A DNA stretch of 64,000 nucleotides from Oscillospiraceae bacterium (lineage in GTDB: Bacteria > Bacillota > Clostridia > Oscillospirales > CAG-272): NCBI GenBank assembly GCA_015063805.1, contig SVTK01000001.1, positions 1 through 64,000 on the forward strand, read 5' to 3'. Each line of letters starts with the position of its first letter. Position 1 is the first letter of the stretch. Under the pieces are notes generated by a model. That model was given only the letters and a program-made list of their open reading frames with translations, was not told where the DNA came from and did no database searches. The position numbers and the translations under genes were made by a program. Of the stretch, positions 45,128 to 53,731 are shown in pieces.

Positions 45128-45505
45128 GAATTTGGGGGTGCTTTTTGAAAAAAGCACCCCCAAGCCCCCGCAAAAACTTTCAAACAAATGTCTTGGTGTT
45201 TGTGCGGTGCGGATTTTGGTGGGAGCTGAAGATGGTGCGCTAAGTGTATACTTCCATCTATCGCAGCCGTCCGGGATAGCTAAACTAAACAGCATGGCAA
45301 AATATGGAAGAAGCACGGCAAAGCCGTGCTTCTTCCATACCAAAGTACATCATATGCGAACCGGTCGCCGTCCGAAGGACGGCTGCGGCAGATGAAGATA
45401 AACACTCTGTGCGCTTCCTTCCGCTCCAGCCAAATCCAATTTGTTTGAAAGTTTTTGCGGAGGGGTTTGGGGAGGAGCTTTTTTCAAAAAGCTCCTCCCC
45501 AATTC
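45128..45505. repeat. R-B-hairpin-B'-F large inverted composite
   Basis: R arm (TTGGGGGTGC / GCACCCCCAA), forward B core truncated inside its hairpin (45186-45273), a unique centre with a perfect 17-bp hairpin (45303-45339, arms beginning TATGGAAGAAGCACGGC), a reverse B core (45357-45445), and F arm (TTTGAAAGTTTTTGCGG, TTGGGGAGGAGC / GCTCCTCCCCAA). The whole 380-bp segment is an imperfect inverted repeat filling the rsmG-noc gap. Confidence 0.85.
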
Positions 45506-46240
45506 TCACAACCCCTTCTTCTTCATCGCCCCGTAATCCCGTGGATACTGGGCGGGGGTGGGGGAGAGCTTGCGGACCGAGACGATGGTGCGGGTGAGGG
45601 GTTCGGGCTCGGCGGGTGAGGTGAGGGCGCGGGTCTCGAGGGAGACATCGCCGCCGCCCAGGGTGCGGATGGCGCGGGAAGCGGCCACCAGCTCCTCCTC
45701 GGCCTCCCGGGATTTCATGGCCAGGAAGAGACCGCCTACCTTCACATAGGGCAGGCAGAGCTCCGAGAGAATGGGCAGCGCGGCCACTGCGCGGGCGGTT
45801 GCTACGTCAAATTTGCCCCGCATGGCGGGATCGCGGCCCCCGTCCTCGGCGCGGAGGGTGAGGGCGGTGAAGTTGGAGAGCCCCAAAAACGCCGCGGTTT
45901 CGGTCATATAGCGCACCCGTTTTCCGGTGCCGTCGATTGCGGTAAGTGTCAGGTCCGGGCGGGCGATGGCCAGGGGCAGCGCAGGGAAGCCCGCGCCGCT
46001 GCCAATGTCGGCAACCTTCGCTCCTTCGGGGATCATGGGGGCCAAAATCAGGGAATCGGCGTAATGGCGGAGGATCACCGCCTCGGGTTCGGTGATGGCG
46101 GTAAGGTTGAGGTGCTGATTCACCTCCAGCATCCGCTGGGTCAGGGCGAAGAGGACCTCGCCCGCCCCCAAATATGCCTCCAGGCCGTTTTCGCGGAAAA
46201 TGCGCTCAAACAGAGGGAGAAATTCGTTTTTTGCAATCAT
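45506..46240 (-). CDS. rsmG: 16S rRNA (guanine-527 N7)-methyltransferase
   Basis: A 244-residue GidB/RsmG methyltransferase with motif I VADIGSGAGFPALPLAIARPD and the N-terminal HLNLTAITEPEAVILRHYADS region, both diagnostic. It methylates G527 of 16S rRNA. SD AAAGGA. It normally follows mnmE-mnmG and precedes noc. Here it precedes noc across a composite repeat, with a glycosyltransferase-CsaB gene upstream instead of mnmG. Confidence 0.95.
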   Translation of the reverse strand: MIAKNEFLPLFERIFRENGLEAYLGAGEVLFALTQRMLEVNQHLNLTAITEPEAVILRHYADSLILAPMIPEGAKVADIGSGAGFPALPLAIARPDLTLTAIDGTGKRVRYMTETAAFLGLSNFTALTLRAEDGGRDPAMRGKFDVATARAVAALPILSELCLPYVKVGGLFLAMKSREAEEELVAASRAIRTLGGGDVSLETRALTSPAEPEPLTRTIVSVRKLSPTPAQYPRDYGAMKKKGL

Positions 46241-46252
46241 AGTAAAGTCCTT

Positions 46253-48529
46253 TCACCTGCGGAAATTGGGATCATTCTTTTCGATCACGTCCAGGGCCAT
46301 GGCGGCGTTGCGGTGGGCAAGCGCCGACAGCTCGGCGTCACGTCCGGCCAGCTTCGCCGTCCACGCCTCTCTCTCTGCGCAGATCTGCTCGGCCAGCTCG
46401 GCCAGCTCCTCGGCGAAGGGGTGATCGGGGCGAATGGCGGCGTTTTGTCCGGCGTAATCGAGGAATGCGTCCACCTTGGGGTCGTAGGAGATGCCCAGGG
46501 CGGGGACGTGCATATGGGTGGCGTAGATCATGAGATGCAGGCGCATCCCCACCGCCAGATCCAGCCGTCCCAGCAGAGCGCACAGCTCGGGGGCGGTGAG
46601 GTGGGCCAGCATGAAGCTCCCCGCGGGGGCGTCAGCCAGCAGTCGGCGGCAGATGGGCTCGTCCAGGTCGGTCTGCATGGGGATAAAAATGGGCAGAAGC
46701 CCGGTTTTTTCGTGAATCAGCGTCACCGTGCGGCGGATCTCCCCCTCAAAGGCGGCCCGGTCCAGCATTCCGTCGGCGGCCCCCAGCATATGCCACTCCC
46801 GCAGGGAAAGGGCATAGTAACGCCGGGCGGGGTCGTAGGCCGTCTGCGCCAGAATATAGTCCAGCCGCGCGCCGGGCGCGGGGGTCAGGGTGAAGGCGGG
46901 GTCGGCGGTGAGGGTCACGCGGCCGTCTACCGGCACTCCCATGGCAGTCAGCTCGGCCACTGAGTCGGGGTCGCGGAGGGTGATACGGTCGATTTCCCGC
47001 AGAACTTCCGCCGCCCGTTCGCGGTTGGCGGGGCGGTAGAGGGGCCCGATGCCGTTGGCGTAGAGCATCACGGGCAGGCCCCGCCGCTTGGCCATCCTGA
47101 TGATGGAAAGGTAATAAATCAGCGATTTGGTGCTGGTGTTGTCCTGAAGCAGGGAGCCGCCGCCGCTGATGAGCAGGCGGGCGTGCCGCATCTCCCGGGC
47201 GATGGCGGGGAGATTGATGCGGTTGATGCACCGCACCGCGAACCGCTCCCGCATGGCCCGGGGATTTTTGGCCAGCACCGTCACGGTCAGGTCTGGGTTC
47301 TCGGCTCGCAGAGACTCGAGAATGCAGGCCAGCAGGCTGTCGTCGCCGATGTTGCCGAAGCCATAATAGCCGCTGATGAGCACCTCTCCCCGACGGTAGG
47401 GGGCGAAGGGGGTCAGGGATCGGTAGACTTCAAGGCAGTCGGCGGCCATCCGGTCGGCGGAATAGTGGCGGTGAATGATCTCCCGGTTCCGCGCCCCTAT
47501 GGCCGTCCTCTCCTCGGGGGAGGCGGCCAGCAGCGCGGACAGGTCCCGCAGCAGCCAATCGGTCCGGGGCAGATCAAAGCCCCGGCAGCAGAAGTTGGTG
47601 TCCATGGCGGCGGAGAGATTTTCCTCGGTGAGGGTACCGAGCCAGCCCTCGTTGCCCGCCACCACCACGGGGCGTCCCACCGACATGGCCTCCAGGGTTG
47701 CCCGGGAAACACCCACAAAAATGTCCCCCAGGGCCAGGCAGTGCTCAATGTCGGTGCGGCGGCCGACGGGGTGGACCACCCGCAGGCCGGCGGCGGTGTT
47801 GACCTCCTCGGCCAGGGCCGAGATGCGGCCAAAATCGCTGCCGCCGCCCACTAAGATGATCTCCACGTCCCCGAAGCGCTCCCGCAGGGCGGGGGCAATC
47901 TCGATGAGCTGCTCCGCCACCATGGAGCAGTCGGTGTCCATGCGGCTGACGAAGACAATGCGGCGGCTGCCCGGGCGAAGCCCAAGCTCCTCTGCCAGGG
48001 CGGCGGTGCCGGGTGCATCGGCCGCGGCAGGGGAGAAGCGAGCCATGTCAATGCCGTTGATGGTGGTGGAAATATTGTCGGCGGGGACGGCGTACTCGTC
48101 GATGAGGTACTGCTTGAGGTCGTCGCTGATGGTGATGGTGCGCTCGCCCCAGTCGGAGGCGGTGCGCAGCCAGGCGTTCACCTTGAAGTGGGCGTGGGCA
48201 GAGGTCACAAAGCGGAAGCCCATCTGCCGATGGAGCAGCCCGCACAGAAAAGCCGGGATTCGGGCGTGGGCGTGGACAATGTCATATCCCCCCGCCCGAA
48301 TCAGCCGGCGCAGGCCAAAGTAGGACTTGAGCAGCGCGGCGGGCCGCTTGGTGTTCAGGGGCAGGGTGACGTGTTCCACCCCCGCCTCGGCCAGCGCGGG
48401 CAAAAATGCCCCGCCGCAGGAGATCACCGTCACCTGACATCCCGCCCGCACCAGCGCACGGGAAAGCTCCAGCACATGCGTCTCCGCCCCGCCGATGTCC
48501 ATGGACATGGTTGGCATCAGAATTTTCAT
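46253..48529 (-). CDS. csaB: glycosyltransferase family 4 / CsaB pyruvyl-transferase fusion
   Basis: A 758-residue two-domain protein. Residues 1-380 are a GT-B glycosyltransferase of family 4 (MDIGGAETHVLEL, HAHARIPAF, FVSRMDTDCS, GVSRATLEAMSVGRPVV). Residues from about 390 are a CsaB polysaccharide pyruvyl transferase (ISGYYGFGNIGDDSLL, ISGGGSLLQD, YANGIGPL, GMRLHLMIYA). CsaB adds ketal pyruvate to secondary cell-wall polysaccharide, the anchor of SLH-domain proteins. The fusion suggests that one polypeptide elongates and pyruvylates the same glycan. Start at 48529 with GAGG; upstream codons lie in an R arm. It ends 12 bp from the rsmG start. Confidence 0.9.
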   Translation of the reverse strand: MKILMPTMSMDIGGAETHVLELSRALVRAGCQVTVISCGGAFLPALAEAGVEHVTLPLNTKRPAALLKSYFGLRRLIRAGGYDIVHAHARIPAFLCGLLHRQMGFRFVTSAHAHFKVNAWLRTASDWGERTITISDDLKQYLIDEYAVPADNISTTINGIDMARFSPAAADAPGTAALAEELGLRPGSRRIVFVSRMDTDCSMVAEQLIEIAPALRERFGDVEIILVGGGSDFGRISALAEEVNTAAGLRVVHPVGRRTDIEHCLALGDIFVGVSRATLEAMSVGRPVVVAGNEGWLGTLTEENLSAAMDTNFCCRGFDLPRTDWLLRDLSALLAASPEERTAIGARNREIIHRHYSADRMAADCLEVYRSLTPFAPYRRGEVLISGYYGFGNIGDDSLLACILESLRAENPDLTVTVLAKNPRAMRERFAVRCINRINLPAIAREMRHARLLISGGGSLLQDNTSTKSLIYYLSIIRMAKRRGLPVMLYANGIGPLYRPANRERAAEVLREIDRITLRDPDSVAELTAMGVPVDGRVTLTADPAFTLTPAPGARLDYILAQTAYDPARRYYALSLREWHMLGAADGMLDRAAFEGEIRRTVTLIHEKTGLLPIFIPMQTDLDEPICRRLLADAPAGSFMLAHLTAPELCALLGRLDLAVGMRLHLMIYATHMHVPALGISYDPKVDAFLDYAGQNAAIRPDHPFAEELAELAEQICAEREAWTAKLAGRDAELSALAHRNAAMALDVIEKNDPNFRR

Positions 48530-48539
48530 AAAAACCTCG

Positions 48540-48708
48540 TGTTTGGACCCAGGGGAACTTTTTTGAAAAAAAGTTCCCCCGGACCCCTTCAAAAAACTTT
48601 CGCAGATAAGGATTGACAAAACCCGTTATGCCCACCCCATTTTTGGAAAGTTTTTGGGGAGGGGTGTGGGGAGGGACTTTTTTCAAAAAGCCCCTCCCCG
48701 CTGCCTGC
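48540..48708. repeat. R-F arm pair between pepT and the GT4-CsaB gene
   Basis: R arm (GGGGGAAC-type palindrome around 48553-48581, flank CCCCTTCAAAAAACTTTCGCAG) and F arm (GGAAAGTTTTTGGGGAGGGG, palindrome GGGGAGGGAC / GCCCCTCCCC with mismatch). Confidence 0.8.
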
Positions 48709-49932
48709 TTATTCTTTTCCAAACAAAACGGCAAGATTCACCAGCACCTGCACCATTTTTTCCAGCGACTGCACGGGGATAAACTCGTGGATGCCGTGGA
48801 AGTTGGCGCCGCCGGTGGAGAGGTTGGGGCAGGGGAGACCCTCCCAGGAGAGGCGTGCGCCGTCGGTGCCCCCGCGGATGGGGACGGTGACGGGCTCCAC
48901 CCCGGCCTGGGCCATGGCGGCCTCGGCCCGGTGGATCAGCTCCATGTGGGGGAGGATCTTTTCCTTCATATTATAATAGCTGTCCCGCATGGAGAGGGTG
49001 AAGGTGCCTTCCCCGTGGACGGCGTTCAGATAGTCCACCAGCCGGGTCACGAAGGCCTTGCGGGCCTCGAACTTGTCCCAATCGTGGTCGCGGATGATCA
49101 TGTGGACGCTGGCGTCGGTGGTTTCGGCGTGGATATCGGTGACGTGATAGAAGCCCTCGTAGCCCTCGGTGTGTGCGGGGGTTTCGGCGGGGGGAAGGGC
49201 GTTCACCACCTCTGCGGCCAGCAGGGCGGCGTTTTTCATCTTGTTCTTGGCGGTGCCGGGGTGGATGTTGACCCCCTTGATGTGCACGGTGGCCGAAGCG
49301 GCGTTGAAGTTTTCGTATTCCAGCTCGCCCAGCTCGCCGCCGTCCACGGTGTAGGCTACCTTGGCCGGGAAGCGGGCAAAGTCGAAGTGGTCTGCGCCCC
49401 GTCCGATCTCCTCATCGGGGGTGAAGCAGATGGCCACGGTGGGGTGGGACAGCTCGGGGTGAGCCAGGAGATAGGCGCAGGCGGTGACAATCTCAGCCAC
49501 GCCGGCCTTGTCATCGGCACCCAGCAAGGTGGTGCCGTCGGTGACGATGAGCTCCTGGCCCACATAGCGGGCGAGGTTCGGGAAGGCGGCGGCAGAGAGG
49601 CACTCGCCGTTCCCCAGGGGGATATCGCCCCCGGTGTAGGACACAATGCGGGGTTTCACCCCCTCACCCGACACATCGGGGGAGGTGTCCATGTGGGCGA
49701 TGAAGCCCACGGCGGGCTTGTCGGCACAGTCGGGGGTGGCGGGGAGGGTGGCGTAGACGTAGCCCTGCCCGTCCATCTCGGCGTCGGTCAGGCCGAGGGC
49801 GCGAAGCTCCTCGGCAATGGCCTCCCCCAGTACCTTCTGTGCGTCGGTGGAGGGAACGGTGTGGGAGGAGCTGTCGGAGGTGGTGGCGAAGGAAACATAG
49901 CGCAGGAAGCGCTGAATCACGTTGGCAGGCAT
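48709..49932 (-). CDS. pepT: Peptidase T (tripeptide aminopeptidase)
   Basis: A 407-residue M20B metallopeptidase releasing N-terminal residues from tripeptides in the cytosol. Di-zinc motifs: GFIAHMDTSPD, LLGADDKAG, CFTPDEEIGRG, DGGELGELEYE and RGGTDGARLS. SD AAGGAGG. The ATG shares its A with the TGA of the upstream PHP gene (TGATG), so the two are coupled. Confidence 0.95.
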   Translation of the reverse strand: MPANVIQRFLRYVSFATTSDSSSHTVPSTDAQKVLGEAIAEELRALGLTDAEMDGQGYVYATLPATPDCADKPAVGFIAHMDTSPDVSGEGVKPRIVSYTGGDIPLGNGECLSAAAFPNLARYVGQELIVTDGTTLLGADDKAGVAEIVTACAYLLAHPELSHPTVAICFTPDEEIGRGADHFDFARFPAKVAYTVDGGELGELEYENFNAASATVHIKGVNIHPGTAKNKMKNAALLAAEVVNALPPAETPAHTEGYEGFYHVTDIHAETTDASVHMIIRDHDWDKFEARKAFVTRLVDYLNAVHGEGTFTLSMRDSYYNMKEKILPHMELIHRAEAAMAQAGVEPVTVPIRGGTDGARLSWEGLPCPNLSTGGANFHGIHEFIPVQSLEKMVQVLVNLAVLFGKE

Positions 49933-50945
49933 CAGGTTTCCTCCTTCATCAGCTCGTCCACGAAGTAGGCGTTGGTGTAAGCCTTGTTGCCGGCGAAGTC
50001 GGTAACGGTAACCCGGACATAGACATCATCGGCCACCACGGGGAAGGTGGCTTCGTTAACGGGGGCGCCGTTTTCGCCGCGGGCGGGCTTGTTGCGGCGG
50101 CTGCCCTTGCAGAGGGTGATCTCGCGGGCATCGCTGCAGGTGACGTGGAGCTGGCCGTCCTCGTACCACAGCTCACCGATGGTGGGGCCTTCGGAGGCGT
50201 AGAAGCTGCCTTCCTCAAGGGCACGGGTAATGGTGCGGTACTCCAGCTTATCGGCGCGGATCACGGTGAAGCCGCCGAAGCGGTCGCTGTACCCGTGGTT
50301 GTCGTCTGTTGCAATGCAGAGGATACGCCGGCCCTCCCGGAGAATATCATCGTAAACGGCACCGTTGTGGTCATCGTAGCCCATGTGGCAGCAGGCGAAG
50401 TTGCAGATCTCCACGGCGCTCATGCCCACATAGCCGCTGTACTGGGCATAGTTTTCCTGGGACCAGCGGGGATGGTTGTAGGTGACGAAGAAGCCGGCGT
50501 CGCGGCCCATTTTCATGATCTCGCTGATGCCCTCGTGGGAGTAGACCCGCTCGTAGTCGGGCTTGCTCTCGTCAAACTTCACCTCGTCGCGGTGCTTCAG
50601 GGCGTTGCCGAATAGGTATTTTTCCCGGTGCCAGAAAGGCATGGTGAGGTTGTCGGGCTCCAGCGCGATCATGCAGATGTGGCAGGTCTTGCAGGCGAAT
50701 TTGTTCTCGATGTCGGGGGCTTTGATTTCCACCTCAAAGCTGTTGAGGGGGAGGAAGTTTTCCTCTGCCAGCTCGGGATGGGGGATGAGAATATCGTGGT
50801 CGGTGTAGGCGATGATGGAATAGCCCTGTGCCATGTAGTCGGCCTTCATCTCCTCGGGAGACTGTCTGCCGTCCGAGACGTTGGTATGGCAGTGCAGATT
50901 GGCCTTGTAGTCATTTCCGGTTGCGGGAAGAAGATATTTACGCAT
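49932..50945 (-). CDS. PHP-domain phosphoesterase
   Basis: A 337-residue protein with PHP motifs NLHCHTNVSDG, AYTDHD, the central NHPRWS and a late CIATDDNHG, giving a di- or tri-metal site like that of histidinol phosphatase and YciV/TrpH 5'-3' exoribonucleases. An extra C-terminal beta-rich segment (DGQLHVTCSDAREITL) resembles a small sugar- or substrate-recognition domain. The substrate is unknown. First gene of a two-gene operon with pepT. Confidence 0.85.
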   Translation of the reverse strand: MRKYLLPATGNDYKANLHCHTNVSDGRQSPEEMKADYMAQGYSIIAYTDHDILIPHPELAEENFLPLNSFEVEIKAPDIENKFACKTCHICMIALEPDNLTMPFWHREKYLFGNALKHRDEVKFDESKPDYERVYSHEGISEIMKMGRDAGFFVTYNHPRWSQENYAQYSGYVGMSAVEICNFACCHMGYDDHNGAVYDDILREGRRILCIATDDNHGYSDRFGGFTVIRADKLEYRTITRALEEGSFYASEGPTIGELWYEDGQLHVTCSDAREITLCKGSRRNKPARGENGAPVNEATFPVVADDVYVRVTVTDFAGNKAYTNAYFVDELMKEET

Positions 50946-50984
50946 AATATTGCCTCTCTTTTATCGCCAGCGGCGTTTTTTTCC

Positions 50985-51013
50985 ATTATATCATATGGCG
51001 GAGTTTTGTGCAA
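50985..51013 (-). promoter_or_regulatory. promoter of the PHP-pepT operon
   Basis: Minus-strand -35 TTGCAC (51008-51013) and -10 TATAAT (50985-50990), spacing 17 bp, 39 bp before the start codon. Confidence 0.85.
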
Positions 51014-51024
51014 GTGTTTTGTGG

Positions 51025-51175
51025 GGAAATGGCGGGGCTCCGCCCCATGCCCCGCCAAAGGCCCTTTTTGAAAAAAGGGCCTTTGGAAACCCCAAAAACT
51101 TTTCCAAAAAAGAACAAGCTTAAATTTTGGGGGTTGTGTGGAGTTTGGGTGGGCAAACAAATTTGTGCAGGTTGC
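51025..51175. repeat. R arm and degenerate B core upstream of feo
   Basis: R arm (GGGGCTCCGCCCC, palindrome CAAAGGCCC / GGGCCTTTG, flank CCCCAAAAACTTTTCC). The following 60 bp (GGGGGTTGTGTGGAGTTTGGGTGGGC) look like a decayed start of a B core without its hairpin. Confidence 0.7.
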
Positions 51176-51187
51176 TTTTTGTGTGGG

Positions 51188-51203
51188 GTTAGTTTTCGCT
51201 AAC
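51188..51203. promoter_or_regulatory. feo operator-like palindrome 1
   Basis: GTTAG-TTTTCG-CTAAC, 46 bp upstream of the feo -35. It has the same half-sites and 6-bp spacer as the two sites below. Confidence 0.6.
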
Positions 51204-51248
51204 TGCGTGGTGAAGATACACGAAATTACAGAAAATGGAAAAAAATAA

Positions 51249-51277
51249 TTGACAATCGGCCAAAAATCGTCTATAAT
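51249..51277 (+). promoter_or_regulatory. feo promoter
   Basis: -35 TTGACA (51249-51254) and -10 TATAAT (51272-51277), spacing 17 bp. Operator 2 begins 9 bp after the -10, at the expected transcription start. Confidence 0.88.
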
Positions 51278-51285
51278 ATAGTTCG

Positions 51286-51301
51286 GTTAGTTGATACTAA
51301 C
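51286..51301. promoter_or_regulatory. feo operator-like palindrome 2
   Basis: GTTAG-TTGATA-CTAAC at the transcription start of feo. A repressor bound here would block initiation. Confidence 0.7.
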
Positions 51302-51331
51302 TGTGAATTCAGTCGGGGAAAGGAGCTTACG

Positions 51332-51544
51332 ATGAATCTGAGAGAAGCACAGGACGGCAAGGAATATATCATAAGCCGAATTGAAACCGATGACGAAGAG
51401 CTCAACGCCTTTCTGTTTTCCCTTGGCTGTTACAGCGGGGAGGCCATCACGGTGGTACGCCATCTCAAAGGCGGCTGCGTGGTTGCCATCAAGGACGGCA
51501 GATACAATATGGATAATCAGCTTGCTGAAGCGATCATGATATAA
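51332..51544 (+). CDS. feoA: FeoA ferrous-iron transport accessory protein
   Basis: A 70-residue SH3-like FeoA domain (YSGEAITVVRHLKGG, VVAIKDGRYNMD) thought to contact FeoB in the cytosol. SD AAAGGAG. First gene of the feo locus; 141 bp separate it from feoB, including a third operator. Confidence 0.88.
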   Translation: MNLREAQDGKEYIISRIETDDEELNAFLFSLGCYSGEAITVVRHLKGGCVVAIKDGRYNMDNQLAEAIMI

Positions 51545-51568
51545 TTTCTTGGCCATGGAAAGTTCATC

Positions 51569-51632
51569 GCGGGGAACACACCTCTTCTCAGCAAGCTGGT
51601 TATTTTTCCCCGCTGGTTAGTTGACACTAACC
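51569..51632. promoter_or_regulatory. feo operator-like palindrome 3 in the feoA-feoB gap
   Basis: Perfect 18-bp GGTTAG-TTGACA-CTAACC (51615-51632). A separate pair GCGGGGAA / TTCCCCGC (about 51569 and 51604) could close a larger RNA stem around the 5' part. No convincing -10 was found 17 bp after the internal TTGACA. Confidence 0.6.
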
Positions 51633-51685
51633 ATAAGAGCAATCTGAATTTATATCCGAAAGGATCAAAATAAGGAGGACATCTC

Positions 51686-53722
51686 ATGAGAATTGCCCTG
51701 ACAGGGAATCCCAACTCAGGCAAGACCACCATGTACAACGCCCTGACCGGCCGCAACGAAAAGGTGGGCAACTGGGCGGGGGTAACGGTAGACAAAAAAG
51801 AGCATCCCATCAAAAAGGCATATGCAGGCAGCGAGCAGCTGATCGCCGTTGACCTGCCCGGCGCGTACTCCATGTCGCCCTTCACCAGCGAGGAGAGCAT
51901 CACCAGCTCCTACGTCAGACAGGAGAACCCCGATGTGATCATCAACATTGTGGACGCTACCAACCTCTCCCGCAGCCTGTTTTTCACCACCCAGCTGCTG
52001 GAGCTGGGCGTTCCCGTGGTGGTTGCCCTCAACAAGAGCGACCTCAACGAAAAAAAGGGCAACAAGATTGATGCCAATGCCCTGTCGGCAAAGCTGGGCT
52101 GCCCGGTTGTCGCTACCACCGCAACCTCCGCCGACGGGCTGAAGGCCGTGGTTGAAGCTGCCGCTGCGGCATCCGGCAAGGCACAGTCCGCTCCCTATCA
52201 TCAGGGCGAGATCGACCTCACCGACAAGGCTGCCGTAGAAGCTGCCGACCGCAAGCGCTTCGAATTTGTAACCGGCATTGTAAAGTCTGTGGAAAACCGC
52301 AAGGTGCTCACCCGGGATAAGAACATCGGCGACAAGATCGACGCGGTGCTCACCAACAAGTGGCTGGGCATTCCGATCTTCGCGGTGGTTATGTTCCTTG
52401 TGTTCTACATTTCCCAGTCCACCCTGGGCGCGTGGATTGCGGAGGGGATTGAGATCGGCGAAACCTCCATTCCCGGCTTGGTTCCCCTGTTGGAGATCTT
52501 CCAGGGCTGGGTGGGCGGTTTGCTGGAAAACGCGCACCCTCTGCTCTCGGCCATCCTGGTTGACGGTGTCATCGGCGGCGTGGTAGCCGTTGTGGGCTTC
52601 CTGCCCCTGGTCATGGTCATGTATTTCCTGATCGCGCTCCTGGAGGACTGCGGTTACATGGCTCGCGTGGCCGTTGTACTTGACCCCATTTTCAAGAAGG
52701 TGGGCCTTTCGGGCAAATCGGTCATTCCCTTTGTCATCACCATCGGCTGTGCGGTTCCCGGTATCATGGCCAGCCGCACCATTCGTAACGAACGTGAGCG
52801 CAGAGCCACCGCCATGCTGGCACCCTTCATGCCCTGCGGCGCGAAGATCCCCGTTATCGCCCTGTTTGCCGGTGCATTCTTTGAGAATGCCTGGTGGGTC
52901 AGCGCGCTGATGTACTTTGCCGGCATCGCCCTGATCTTCATCGGTGCGCTGCTTATCAATCTCATCACCGGTTATCGGGCAAGAAAGTCCTTCTTCATCA
53001 TTGAGCTTCCCGAATACAAGAAGCCTTCCCTCCTCGGCGCCTTTAAGTCCATGTGCAGCCGCGGCTGGGCGTACATCGTCAAGGCGGCCACCATTATTCT
53101 CCTCTGCAACATGGCCGTCCAGCTGATGCAGACCTTTACCTGGAGCTTTGCCGTAGCCGAATCTGCGGATCAGTCCATCCTCGCCTCCATTGCAACTCCC
53201 TTCGCCTACCTGCTGGTGCCCATTGTGGGCGTGCTGTCCTGGCAGCTTGCCGCCGCTGCGGTGACGGGCTTCATTGCCAAGGAAAATGTGGTGGGTACCC
53301 TGGCCGTTTGCTTCGTTGGCCTTGAGAACCTCATTGACATGGAAGAGCTGGCCATGCTGGAGGGCGCGGGCGCAGAGGTTGCGGGTGTCATGGCCATCAC
53401 TAAGGTGGCGGCGCTGGCTTATCTCATGTTCAATCTGTACACTCCACCCTGCTTTGCTGCCATCGGTGCCATGAACGCCGAAATGAAGAGTGCAAAATGG
53501 GTTTGGGGCGGCATCGGGTTCCAGCTGACGGTTGGTTACACCGTGGCCTACCTGGTGTATACCGTGGGGACCCTGATCACTGCCCCCGCAGCGCTGAACG
53601 TTGGCACGGCTGTTGCGGGCTTGATCGCGGTGCTTGCCATGGCCGGCATCGTGACGGGCATGGTGGTGAATACCAACAAAAAGCTCAAGGCGGAGTACGC
53701 CCTGAGCGCAGCAGGAAAATAA
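51686..53722 (+). CDS. feoB: FeoB ferrous iron transporter
   Basis: A 678-residue protein: an N-terminal G-domain (G1 GNPNSGKTT, G3 DLPGAYS, G4 NKSD), a helical GDI-like linker, and a polytopic membrane domain with two Gate motifs (GCAVPGIMASRTIRNERERR and a repeat around AFKSMCSRGWAYI). It imports Fe(II). SD AAGGAGG. It is followed after 9 bp by a small Cys-rich membrane protein, a typical Clostridia arrangement. Confidence 0.96.
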   Translation: MRIALTGNPNSGKTTMYNALTGRNEKVGNWAGVTVDKKEHPIKKAYAGSEQLIAVDLPGAYSMSPFTSEESITSSYVRQENPDVIINIVDATNLSRSLFFTTQLLELGVPVVVALNKSDLNEKKGNKIDANALSAKLGCPVVATTATSADGLKAVVEAAAAASGKAQSAPYHQGEIDLTDKAAVEAADRKRFEFVTGIVKSVENRKVLTRDKNIGDKIDAVLTNKWLGIPIFAVVMFLVFYISQSTLGAWIAEGIEIGETSIPGLVPLLEIFQGWVGGLLENAHPLLSAILVDGVIGGVVAVVGFLPLVMVMYFLIALLEDCGYMARVAVVLDPIFKKVGLSGKSVIPFVITIGCAVPGIMASRTIRNERERRATAMLAPFMPCGAKIPVIALFAGAFFENAWWVSALMYFAGIALIFIGALLINLITGYRARKSFFIIELPEYKKPSLLGAFKSMCSRGWAYIVKAATIILLCNMAVQLMQTFTWSFAVAESADQSILASIATPFAYLLVPIVGVLSWQLAAAAVTGFIAKENVVGTLAVCFVGLENLIDMEELAMLEGAGAEVAGVMAITKVAALAYLMFNLYTPPCFAAIGAMNAEMKSAKWVWGGIGFQLTVGYTVAYLVYTVGTLITAPAALNVGTAVAGLIAVLAMAGIVTGMVVNTNKKLKAEYALSAAGK

Positions 53723-53731
53723 ACGAAAAAT

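Noticed and set aside
51621..51655. A second feo promoter between feoA and feoB using TTGACA inside operator 3
   Set aside because: No acceptable -10 hexamer occurs 16-18 bp downstream (CTGAAT at 17 bp).
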